The notes beneath the pieces were generated by a model that did not search any database, had not been told where the DNA came from, and worked only from the letters and a program-made list of their open reading frames with translations. A stretch of DNA of 64,000 bases. It comes from Paramacrobiotus metropolitanus. Taxonomy: Eukaryota; Tardigrada; Eutardigrada; Parachela; Macrobiotidae. The stretch is from contig NW_026570232.1 in the NCBI RefSeq assembly GCF_019649055.1, positions 186,001 through 250,000 on the forward strand, in the 5' to 3' direction. The translations under genes were made by a program, and so were the position numbers. Below, in pieces: positions 17,430 through 28,178 of this stretch (its first letter is position 1; the number at the start of each line of letters is the position of its first letter).

Positions 17430-18708
17430 TTATTTTTTCGGCCACAGGTTGTTAAAGATCTTTTTCCCAACATAAAAATAGAAGCCATTCAACTGATCGA
17501 TTTTTTCGCATAAAGCAATCGGTGATCCAGCGGTAAATTTCATTCCAGCCAGATTTGCCCGTCCAAAACCGGATTTGGTGACCAGTCGATCAAGAGTTTT
17601 CCAGGTGATGAATGTATCGGCATGATGGGAATTTGGCAGTGTGCATTTTAAAACTATCTCCGGAATAACTACACACTGCATTATGGCCGACAACGATTTG
17701 TCAATAACCCCAAAAATTATACATCCTTCGTTGCGTACAAGGCCGCAACACCATTCTACAAATTTATGTTTGTGCGCTATCATGTAGCCAAACGCTTCCG
17801 GGTTGCAAACAACAATATCGTAATCTTCAGGTCGGGAAGCAACCAGTTCTTGCAAAGGCATGCACAAGAATTCTGGGCCATCGTCTATTAAAGAGGAATT
17901 TATTGAGAAGAACTGTATTAAACATCGTATATAAATCATGTACCCGTGTCTGCTAGTTTGTACGTATGTAGTATGTACCTATAAGATATAAATTTGCTTA
18001 TGTGCATAATACGGATTCTTTAACCCGAGTAAACAGCTTGTAGGAAAAACGTTTAGTTTAACTTGTAACTACCGCTAGGTGAACGGATGTGTGTCAATTT
18101 TAGCCGTTTACTAACGTTTAGTTATAGTTAACGTTTTTTTTTGCAAGTTGTTTTACTCGGATAAACCTGCCAATGTTCTACGTTTGCATAGACTTTTTCG
18201 CCCATATGTTACTGTACTTTTATTAGTGGTTGACTGTCTGCACGCACGTACCGATTTTATTGCGCGTTTCCTTGATTCTAGATTTCGCCTTTTCTATCAT
18301 GTGTTCGTTAAGATCATATCCGGTTGCTTCGGCGCCCAAGTCGAAAAGTGCTTCGGTAAAATAGCCTTCGCCGCATCCGATTTCCAGTATTCTGGAGCCG
18401 CGAAACGGCTTCAGACTGTCGGCAAGCGCCTTCATATCACAGCCAAGCATTTCTTTGGCCCATGCTTCTTTTACCAGATCCAACTTAAATAAATTCACTT
18501 CCAAAATGGATGTAAACGGTTGACATTCTACTTCCTGTGATGTTCGACGTTTTCTCTTGCGTGCACTTTCCAAACCGGCAGAATCCAGCTTGGTTTCAAC
18601 AGGACGAAAGACCTTTTCTGATGAGCAAATACCAAAGTAAACAAGTAATTCTAAAATAAACCTCCATATAATACAAAAAGTGTCTGACATTGACACAGGA
18701 TTATCCAT
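17430..18708 (-). CDS. COQ3: COQ3-like class I SAM-dependent O-methyltransferase
   Basis: Two exons (18252-18708 and 17430-17884) encode 303 aa. The SAM-binding motif I reads RILEIGCGEGYFTEALFDLG, followed by the acidic ribose-binding loop ATGYDLNEHMIEKA. Exon 2 has the later methyltransferase strands (DYDIVVCNPEAFGYM, VRNEGCIIFGVIDKSLS) and a region resembling the COQ3 segment around HDWEKF (FITWKTLDRLVTKSGF). COQ3 methylates ubiquinone precursors in the mitochondrial matrix. The N-terminus is hydrophobic (FCIIWRFILELLVYFGI) rather than a typical presequence. Motif post-I is divergent: the usual SEVVEHV is replaced by NPEAFGYM. Assignment to COQ3 rather than another methyltransferase is moderate. 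A small plus-strand gene candidate starts 145 bp upstream. Confidence 0.65.
18024..18160. repeat. Small inverted-repeat element, copy 1
   Basis: A 137-bp segment starting CCGAGTAAACAGCTTGTAGG and ending GCAAGTTGTTTTACTCGG; the ends are imperfect reverse complements. A second copy, about 90% alike by eye, lies at 21589-21715. It sits in the intron of the COQ3-like gene. Size, terminal inverted repeats and lack of coding suggest a MITE-type element. Confidence 0.75.
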
Positions 18709-18852
18709 TGTAAATTAACGCTGCGATATTTCTACAGATGGACTATAAGAAGCTAACAGATATGCTACCGTAGCGTTCTGTCCATTTTGCAGGTTCTGGT
18801 TTTTGCCCATTAATTACAAGCTTCGACAATAAACATAACAGGCATCTTAAAT

Positions 18853-19166
18853 ATGTCGGTTTCTTCGTTAAACCGTTTTTCGAAATGGAATTTTGCAAAA
18901 ATAAAGCCGCTTGCAGCATTACCACAAGAAATTCAACAGCATATGCTTTCTACCAAAAATGTGAGTTTCTGGTTTACCGTGTAGCTGTTTCTCGCAATCG
19001 CTAGCTATAGTGGTCAAGCCTGTTTTGGGTGGTGCATGGATTTCCCTGCAGCTAAATTTAGTAAATTAAAATTTTCGCACCCACATTTATTTCTTGCTAG
19101 AGATCTGCCGCTCCGTACGTACATGTACGGTGCATAGGTGATCATTGTATGTTCCGTTCGGTCTAG
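18853..19166 (+). CDS. Candidate two-exon small protein, divergent from COQ3
   Basis: An ATG at 18853 opens MSVSSLNRFSKWNFAKIKPL and runs to a strong donor (GTGAGT) at 18961. A possible second exon starts at 19101 after TTGCTAG and stops at 19164-19166, giving 57 aa. The N-terminus is basic and lacks acidic residues for the first 25 positions, like a mitochondrial presequence. I do not recognise it; the second exon is uncertain. From 19170 to 19890 nothing else is supported. Confidence 0.3.
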
Positions 19167-19889
19167 CACATGTAGATATCGATGTTTGTCTACAAGAATC
19201 ACAAAGTTTCCGACAATGTAAAACTGCAGAACTAGTCAGCCAGAAAAAACCTACGTAAGAAGCCTACGTAGTCGTATATAAGTACATGCACAGTGATTGC
19301 AAAACCGAATAACGAAAAATTTAATGTTCCACGAAAGACGTCGATGCTTGCCGCGGCGACCGACGCGTACCTAACCATAAGTACTGAATAACGTATATAC
19401 GAGTACTCTTATAATTATGCACAATCGCAGATGCAGGCTGCACATCGTACCGATCGTAAGACGTGAAATATGGAAACAATCCTTTCGTAATTCAGTTTTA
19501 TGCCATTGTGTGCATTACGGATGCAACGGGAAATAAAGCCCATCGTCACTACAGCACGAGCAGAAATTTATCCAGGTTATATTATGACATTTTAAAATGC
19601 ACCGGCATCCAGTCCACCGGTGAAGTGCAGTGATAATATTTTGATATGCACATGTACACTGTATCTGTTTGAAAATAAATATACAGTAGTATAAATTTAT
19701 TTGGTTTGTAAAAAGATGCGTCGCCTCTTCGAAGATTCAACGGGCAGATTCATCAGCCATTATTCATGCACATCGACTAATTCATATCTCCTTTGATTGC
19801 TAACTGGTCAACTTATCCATGCATATCGTGGGAGTACAGCAAACCCATCCATCTTGATCCGAAGCTGCCAGAAACTTGATACATGCATC

Positions 19890-21038
19890 ATGACGCAATG
19901 GAAGATATTCCATTGTAGTTCTCTTAACTGCATAGCATGCACCGACTTTTTTACTGTCCAAAAGCCGTGGACAGCGATTTTTTACGTTTTAGGAGCTATT
20001 TTCTGCCTTAGTACATTTCATCAAATTCAAAACAGTGCAGTATCAATATCTTTCTTCGGAGAAAATGCTGCACTTGCAAAAATTTATCCAGACGTATCAA
20101 GTGAGCATGGCACAGCGCGAATCGTGAAACTCCCATCAAAATACAACCATGTTTTATGGGATGCAGTACTGGGGCAAACTGTCAAGTCTAACCTTGAAGA
20201 AAAACAACTAAAAAAATTATGGACGCTGGCATCTGGCGCACAAGAAAACGGTACGCTGATCTTGACCACAATATCCGGCGGCTATTTATCCGTATTGGAC
20301 AACTGGATCGCTTCGCTGCACCGGTTAAATATTTCGTCCGGTTTCCTCGTAATCTGCGTGGACCAGCCAAGTTACTACTGGACGGTAGATCGAAAGATTC
20401 CCAGTATCAAGATGCATTTAAATAATACCAATTCCCGCGGAGAAATCTGGTATATGCGAACACTGTACACGGCAGCGCTAATGAAACTGCAGAATCTCAC
20501 AGTCATCCAGTCCGACGTCGATGCAATGTGGAGGCAAGACGTGCGACCGTACATACAGTCCCTGACCTATTCTGTGATGTTTTCCCGTGGTCAGTTTCCC
20601 GATGAAATCTACCAGAAGTGGGGATTTACGGCGTGCATGGGGTGGACGGTGTGGAGAAGTTCGTTAATTGCTGCTCTTTTACTGCGTGATACAGTATTAG
20701 AGATGCGGAAATATCTGGGAACGAAGGACGAGCCGGATGACCAGATTGCTGTCAACCGTATCCTGTACGATACCGTTGGGCAGGCTGGCTTTACAAATGG
20801 TAGAAGGCGAGTTTCCCTTGCGCGTCTAAATGTACTGCACGTCGCCCAGAAGCACGGATTTAACATTTCCAGATGGGATGGCACACTGATGGTACAGATT
20901 GCCATTTTTCCTTTTTCGATGATTCGGCGACAGTGTTGGACAAAACATGATAACGCTTTAATCTTGCACTGCTTAACACCAAAAAACGGTCAGCAGAAAG
21001 AAGATGAGTTGCGGCAGTTAGGTTTATGGTACATATAA
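19890..21038 (+). CDS. Type II membrane nucleotide-diphospho-sugar transferase
   Basis: A single-exon frame of 382 aa from ATG 19890 (the frame stays open further upstream but without an ATG). A short cytoplasmic tail is followed by a signal anchor at about residues 26-45 (WTAIFYVLGAIFCLSTF), then a luminal domain. TTISGGYLSVLDNWIASLHR and the DxD-containing block IQSDVDAMWRQDVRPYI match the Nucleotid_trans family (GT77-like), where the aspartates bind metal and sugar nucleotide. Later FSRGQFPDE and EPDDQIAVNRILYD fit the same family. It would act in the Golgi on a glycoprotein or glycolipid; the substrate cannot be read from sequence. Lack of introns is unlike the neighbours and could indicate a retrocopy or a family habit. 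Confidence 0.75.
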   Translation: MTQWKIFHCSSLNCIACTDFFTVQKPWTAIFYVLGAIFCLSTFHQIQNSAVSISFFGENAALAKIYPDVSSEHGTARIVKLPSKYNHVLWDAVLGQTVKSNLEEKQLKKLWTLASGAQENGTLILTTISGGYLSVLDNWIASLHRLNISSGFLVICVDQPSYYWTVDRKIPSIKMHLNNTNSRGEIWYMRTLYTAALMKLQNLTVIQSDVDAMWRQDVRPYIQSLTYSVMFSRGQFPDEIYQKWGFTACMGWTVWRSSLIAALLLRDTVLEMRKYLGTKDEPDDQIAVNRILYDTVGQAGFTNGRRRVSLARLNVLHVAQKHGFNISRWDGTLMVQIAIFPFSMIRRQCWTKHDNALILHCLTPKNGQQKEDELRQLGLWYI

Positions 21039-21588
21039 AATCTTAAAATAATTCTGACAAGTATGTGTATATTTGCGAAGTTGACGTTAGACTTTCTCCT
21101 TTTGTGTACTATTCCGGTTTTCTGTTTTTGTTAAGTTGTTTTTTATCCATTGTTTATTTTTTGTATCGATGAATCTTCTATAATTAATCACGCGAAAGGT
21201 ATTAATGTGTTCGCTCACAGTACGCACTTGTCATTCCGGCAGTTATGCGTGATTGTCTTCAGCAGGCACAAAGGTTAATGCTGGCGAAATTTAACCAGAT
21301 GTTACCTAAATGAGCAAATTTACTGCATATACATGAAGTAATTCAGTAAAATATATGAAGCAGATAGTAACATATTTGTGTCATCGTGGTCATGACTCTA
21401 GATTCTACCGTAGAAGTACTGCACCGTAACGTAGGTATATACTAGTACTGTATGCTTCTTTATAGCTACCAAATGCAGTTAGTGCTGTCCTTTGCAGTTT
21501 GCGCATATTGCACTTGCACGAATAAAAAATTTGTATTCAGGCAGGGTTGCGAATAATTTTATTTGTGTACACACAATAAAATTAATAG

Positions 21589-21715
21589 TAGTAAAACAGC
21601 TTGTAGGAAAAACGTTAGTTTAACATTTAAGTACCGCTAGGTTAACGGATGTGTGTCAATTTTAGCCGTTTCCTAACGTTAAGTTAACGTTTTTTTTGCA
21701 AGTTGTTTTACTCGG
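21589..21715. repeat. Small inverted-repeat element, copy 2
   Basis: It begins GTAAAACAGCTTGTAGGAAA and ends with the same TTTTACTCGG terminus as the copy at 18024-18160. The interior shares CGGATGTGTGTCAATTTTAG. It is 10 bp shorter than copy 1 and lies in the intergenic region 21039-21797, which otherwise shows nothing supportable. Confidence 0.75.
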
Positions 21716-21797
21716 GCAATGTACTGAAAATTTTTATAATATGAACACTGAGATTGGGATCACGGAACACATCGCAAGCTGTGCTAATGCTCTGGAA

Positions 21798-24700
21798 TTA
21801 CCCCGTAAGCACAGGTCTACATGCTTGTTCTTCGTCTACACTGTCAAAAGAAACATTCCCAGACTGCAGCGGATTCGGCTGCGTGCTGCTTAGCTCTTTC
21901 AAGATTTCCTCGTACGCAGTGGCGAACACCTGGATGTCCAGCGTTTTAGCCGGCCACGTATTAACATGGTCTTCATCATCAATCGGGTCGGGAATAAAAT
22001 CATCGTATTCTAGATCTTGGACATCGCCAGTTTCCGGTCGCGAAGATACCTGGGAATAACGCGATGATTTCGGACTGTCGGTAGTCCCGCCGTCGTTCAG
22101 CCTGTTAGCACGTTGCATATTAACGGCGTTGTGCAAAGCCGACTGTGGTGTTTCCCAAGGCGCTTTATCATCGCGAATAACATTGCCATTTATTCTACAT
22201 CTTTCTGTTCCATACGAATTCGTCTGTACTGAATCTTTATTTTCGTTCACTTTGGAAAGAGAGTTCTGAACACCTCTCGCAGTGCTCACAAGTGGATTAC
22301 AATTTGTTGATGCTGGAAATGTGCGCATTTCCACGGAAGCGTTGCGCTGATCATACTGGGTCACATTGACCATTACCGGTTTTGGACTGCGCCTATGTGG
22401 TTCATCGTCTTTAGAAATCAAGAGGTAGCGTGAATCTCTGTCGTTATCTTTTGATGAATTTCCAGGTTTTTTTCGTGGCGGATTGGGCAAACTGTGCAGA
22501 CGGCAGATAGAAGGGTAGGCTGTCAGCATAAGCAAGAGGATCAAAAAGATTGATGCACTTATCACAACAGGAACAAAGTATTCGTCCCCTTCCAGAAAGC
22601 CGGATAGATCGCTTTTTTCCCGTGCATCTATAATGTGATGTGTGTTATTATAACAGCTAAATACAGATAGCATGGTTAATACATTACATCTTCCTCAGTC
22701 GATTATTTTAGTATGTACGCATTGTGCAGACCGATTAAACATGAATTTGCAAATTCTGCTGTGTACAAATGCCTACATTATGCGAGTTACAAGATTGTGA
22801 TGACTGCATGTATAAAAAATTGTACTGTACTTAAAATGAGTATGATACCATTTTTTTTTACTTTTTTTGACCTCGCAGGCTGTATCTTTCACTGCTAATT
22901 GTAAGATTTTCAGCCATTCAATCACTCTCTACAGTATTTATTAAAATAAATGCATATTTATTAGATGATTACTTTATATTCAGAGGTTAGTGATTACCGA
23001 AGCACCACCATTATTAGAGAGCAACGTAGGTTAGTGAATACCCAAGCTACCACCAATAGCACAGAGCCGCTACGTGAGTGAACACGGTAAACGGGCCGCC
23101 GCGGTTCACAAATTGAATCTCGAATTAGGACATACTTTCCAAAAAAATAAGAACGTAGGAATATATGAATCTATTGACATTCGTGGTCACTTACAAAATC
23201 CCAGTATGCCAATGTTGGTGTATTCCACAATCGAATCTTTTACTGTTTCGCCATTCGGGTTGGAGTTTGGGAACCAAATCATTACGTTTGCAACTTGGGA
23301 ATCATTAGCGGCATAATCTGAAAATAATGCAGTTTTCAGCTTTTGATATTTACGATAGCATGATATGACGCATCTATAATTTAAAGTAGAATATCGAAAA
23401 CGAATGATTCGACTTTATTAGAAATACTAATACACAATGCTATAAAAAATTATATGTATTTGCTAGCTATAAAAAACATTTTTTTCCAAAACATAAACTA
23501 AACGAAAACACAGAGAATGTAGAAAGTAAAAACAAAACATATTAATAATAAAAACAGTGTATAAAAAGGTTTTGGCGATTCAGTTTGGTCAGCTTCGATA
23601 CCGTATGTTCAACGTATTGTAATTACTTGTGTATTCAACTGTATTGCACGATTAGCATGTTATGAGCGCAGCCATACAATATTAAGCATTTGCAGTAACT
23701 TCCGCATACTTTTGCATCTGGGAACATGACATTCCATCGTTTCAAGGCCTTTCCCAGAGCAGAGATGTCCGTAAAAATCGTTTGTCCCGATCATGCATCT
23801 GCGGTACCGCATACGCACCGATATGTCTTCATGACCTTTACGGCAGGTTTGCGTACAAGGAGACCATGCACCCCATTCCGACCATTCTGCACGTTGACCC
23901 CAATTTCGTGCTGCAAACAGGGAACATGGAAAGCTATTTGCCGTGAGTTGCCAACCGGCAATCGTTCCTACATGTACAACTCGCGCCGTTAATAAAATAT
24001 TATGTGCCAAAGAATCACTTTTTCAAATGGCTCGATTAATATTAATCGTTCGCCCTTGTTACCGTACTATGCACTGATTGTTTCACTTCATCGGTGGTAA
24101 AAATTAACGAAAACCTCATGTTGGTGGTTGTTTATGTGCGCTTGCATTTCAGATGCAATTTCGGAGTTGTTAACAAAAACACTGCTGCGCGATGAATACT
24201 ACTACTTTGTTGTACGTTATATAACAATGTCATAAATTTTGAAATACAGCCTTTTAATTTGTGAAACAAAAAAGCAAAGACGGTGTCGGTGACGGTGGAA
24301 ATGCAAGTAATGTGCCTACAGATCATCGTTTTTAGTTTTTACTGATGTTTAGAAGCATACTATATATTATACTATGCAATCGCGACGCCAGCATATGTAC
24401 ATTACACGTAATGCACAACATTGCATTTGTGCATAGTGCACGAGGGGATACAGTCTATAAATCATCTCTGAAATTAATATAGCGGATTAACGCTCGTATC
24501 ATGGATGAAACGAGGTTTATCATCTAATGACATCGGCTTAATTTGAGAAGATGGAATGTTTTGATCCCGTTAATTATGCTAAAATCAATATCATAATTCA
24601 TGGGGTCAGCGCCGAGAATGAGAAATTTGCCGGCGTGCGTGATGTGGTTGTCGCTAGGATTAGCTAATAATACCAAGCGACTATATAGAATACACACAAC

Positions 24701-27700
24701 CAATACGTGTGTATCAAGATGCGAAATTGGGTGGATTTTAATGACACAATTCCGCTGGATTCCCTAGCACCTGCAGCTAATTTCCAGTCAATCAATTTAT
24801 CCGCACTGCCGATGGCTTCTTTTATGTAAGATTCGTGACAGCGGCAGTATCCTGGCTATGCACGCACACTTTAGAAAATTCGCAAACTTAGAATGAACGT
24901 AATCTGCGTAAATCTCAAACAGAAAAGTAATAATTCCCAAACCTGAATAAAAATAGTAAAATTTTTAAACAATACCTGCAAATTAAGGTGGCACTGCACT
25001 TTTATATATGCGAAATAGCGCAATGTATAGAACGAAGCGGTCAATCATACACGTACTCATAATATTACTAAACCTTAAGGTATTTCATCGACTGGCTTGA
25101 CGTCACGCTATGTGACACGCAATGTGCAACGCAGTGGGCAACCCCTGCGGGTTCTGTGTTTTTCAAAACTTTCAAATTAGTACAATCCGTTCATACTATG
25201 GCTCAAAAAATGCAGAAAATAAATCTAAGTTTGTAAACTAAAACTGACAAGTGAAACGTTGTCAAGCAAACGAAAACTTTATGATTTTCATTAGCATAGA
25301 GGTCTATGAGGTGGTTTGCCAGTCCAGAGACCTCCATGCTAAACGAAAATCCTTGGTTCTTGATCTGTGATCAAACGAAGCGACCACAACCTGATCAGTC
25401 AACGAAAACGAAACAATTAAAATTTAACCAATCAATGAAAACGGTCAAACAATTCCGATTTGATCAAAACAAGTGCTCTTTGTTTAGCGTAGAAGGCTAA
25501 GGCAGACTGCCTCATAGACCTCTATGGTAAACAAGAATTGCGTTAATCGTAAATTTTTCGTTTGTATAGCAACTTTTTGCTTACCAACTTTCACTTTCCA
25601 AACTTCAAATTTTTTTCCGCATTTTTTGAGCCATAGTACGAAGGGATTGTACTAATTTGAAAGTTTCGAGAAACACAGAACCCGCAGGGGTTGCCCAATG
25701 CGTCTCACTGTGCGTGTTCTCTACCATGACGTCATCGTACAAGGTGCATGCTCGATTGAATACCTGTTAGTTTAGTAATATTATGACGTACTATATGAGG
25801 TTCAATATTAAGCAATTGCTAGCACGACAGGTCATGATGTAGTAAAATATTTATGAGATATTTTACGATGTCGGGAGTCTACCTCGTTCCTCTGCAGGGG
25901 CCGGCACAGGAAAGCATTGACGTGTTTCCGGTAATTCATTGGACTGGCCGTCCCTGGAGATGGTTGTGTATACGAAGCAGAATCCCACCGCATCCGCTCG
26001 ATGGGAGGAAAAAATATGGCACGGAAAGTGAAAACTGGCAAAACGCGGTCGCGACCGAATCGACTTTTCCATCAAGTAGACCTATAATAAAGTTAACATG
26101 AAAACTTTGTCTGTTTGGCTTAATTAAGTGTTTGGTAACAACGCCAACAATGGACCATTGCCGATCGATCACGTTACACTAATGGCGCTTATTAACGTAG
26201 TCCAGTTGAAGGGATGCAATATCCGGAAATTCTATACCCCTTTCAGCTGGCTATTTATCGTTACGTAAAGCGTAAATCGCAGTAATGAGACATGTTATCA
26301 CATACAAATGACACATGTACAACTCATAGAAAAGTAAAAAGATTCTGTGGTCTGGATGCTTTATCTGCGAAATCAGATTGTAAATTATTATGCATTTTTC
26401 GCATTATTCTTTAGGGTATCCAAGAAAAATTAAACGAATGTGGTCATCAAAACCAAATAATGCAGTACAGTATTCGACATTTGTGATGAATAAAAAAATT
26501 TACGAGTACTTAAAAGTGATCATTTTATAATAACCATGGCGGATTGTAACAAACAAAGAAACAATGTATTTAATCGTTTACTCAAGCAAATGCTACGTCG
26601 TGGTATTTAATTTAGGCCAGTATTAACCGGTAAGTTTTACACTTTTACCTATTTTTTGTTTCCTTTACAACCACTACGAGTAGGATACCGAATCGACGCT
26701 GTACTTTAATTAATCAATTGGGAAACATGAGCGGTTTCAGCGCATAAATTACAGTAACCATAGCATTGTATTCAATCAGCTGACCAGTGTTGTTAGTTGC
26801 ACTCGTACCTGTTGGAAATTATTAATATCGATCCCTTTGTATGTCGAGCTGTATAATGAGCCTCGCCTGATCTGGTACAAGCGGAGCCTGTCATTGCCGA
26901 GGCACTGCGGAGCTTTATACGCCACTCTGACACCGCCGCTGTCCTCGGCCTTGGCTGTGCTGTTGATGCAGCGGCTAATGTGTTCGGCCATTACATGGAG
27001 GGAATAATCAGAAAGCCGTCGGGAAGCATTAATACTCGGACTCCTATCCAGAATAATCTTCCGTCCCTGCACAGTCAGGGATAAACTTGTATAATAACTC
27101 CCTGGGCGATCGAAAAACTGGCAGGGAAACTGTAGAGATGAGTTGATGGGGCTGCGGATGGTGCCGAATGGCCAGACTAAACGGCGGGAGGTGACCACCT
27201 CCGTGGCCCGGTTGCCTGCTGGCCTGGTATAATGCAGGTTCACGGACACACTGATATTGGCCGGTTCCTGTTGCGGGCAGGCGGTTTGTGAGTAGAGCGA
27301 CACGTTGGCGATCAGTGCCTGGGACGATGTGCGGATATCGCGCGTTGATAAAAACCATTTAATGGACTCCAGCCAGCGGACCTCAATGGGATGGGAAACC
27401 ATTTCCGGTGCACCGCTGCTGACCCGTGGCACAGCCTTTCCGGTTGGGAAAATGTGAAAGGCATACACACCGGGCGCCAGGAATGTTGTGCAGGGAATTT
27501 CGATTGTTCCCCATGGATTTTTAGATGAGAAATACAATGGCTCAGAATAAACGGTTGCATTGTCTGATAGATTTATCAAATCACCCCTGTAGTCACCGTA
27601 CATAAAGTTTTTTGCCAGTTTGAAAGAAAGACGGAGGTTTCCGCTGAGATAGTAATAAAGAGATGGTATCTCCAGTTCAATCGCATTTGGTGACCTCTCT

Positions 27701-28178
27701 GTTGCAACCGCCTGTTCCGTTGGCGCTACGGAATACACTGCAAAAAGTCAGAAAGCAAGTAATCGTTTAGAATAACGCACTGCAGAGCGTGTTTTTTCAA
27801 GGAATACTTTGCAGCTGTTTTGTTGCAAGATTAAATGAAAGTGTGTGTACGAGAAATTTCAAAAACATTAAAAACGCATTTTAAACGTATCGGTTAATTG
27901 CGTGTAAGGAATAGCTATAGTGTGAAAATTTCTGTTGATATATAAAAGCGGTTATAACTATGGAGAAAAGGCTTTCTACGCTAACTATAAATTGTTAGGT
28001 TTCAGTTAATCTTGAAAAACATAGAACTATATATATAGATTGGTGCTAAACGTAAATCACTCTGCAGTTTGCATTGTAATTTGTACGTACCATTTTCTGC
28101 ATATGTGACGTAACCGCCGATATGGACGGAAGTAATCAGATAAACACAGATGACATTATACATCATCTCTGGAGACAT
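21798..28178 (-). CDS. THSD1-like single-pass receptor with a TSP type-1 repeat
   Basis: Five exons are visible: signal peptide (28091-28178, MSPEMMYNVICVYLITSV); a long extracellular exon (26809-27737); the TSP1 repeat (about 23722-23937, AEWSEWGAWSPCTQTC then CHVPRC); a linker (about 23196-23317); and a terminal exon (21798-22630) with a transmembrane segment (FVPVVISASIFLILLLMLTA) and a cytoplasmic tail of about 240 aa. The paired Ig-like, cysteine-poor ectodomain, then one TSP1, one TM and a long tail, resembles THSD1 (compare EVRWLESIKWFLS... and SLYSQTACP with the family). The tail has an acidic patch (DLEYDDFIPDPIDDED). Other exons may hide in the long intron 23.9-26.8 kb, which holds a foldback element. 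THSD1 acts at the plasma membrane in adhesion; here that is inference. Confidence 0.6.
25053..25791. mobile_element. Foldback DNA element of about 740 bp in a THSD1-like intron
   Basis: Long terminal inverted repeats of roughly 170 bp flank a short interior: the left arm (25053-25215) contains CCTGCGGGTTCTGTG and ACTATGGCTCAAAAAATGC, and the right arm (25620-25791) carries their reverse complements with scattered differences. A second, nested inverted pair (around 25293 and 25505) shares a segment with GAGGTCTATGAGG. No transposase frame is present, so it is a non-autonomous foldback or MITE-like element. Confidence 0.8.

Noticed and set aside
18148-18492. 114-codon plus-strand frame
   Set aside because: Antisense to the methyltransferase exon containing the SAM-binding motif.
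20609-20905. 98-codon minus-strand frame
   Set aside because: Antisense to the DxD glycosyltransferase; no features.
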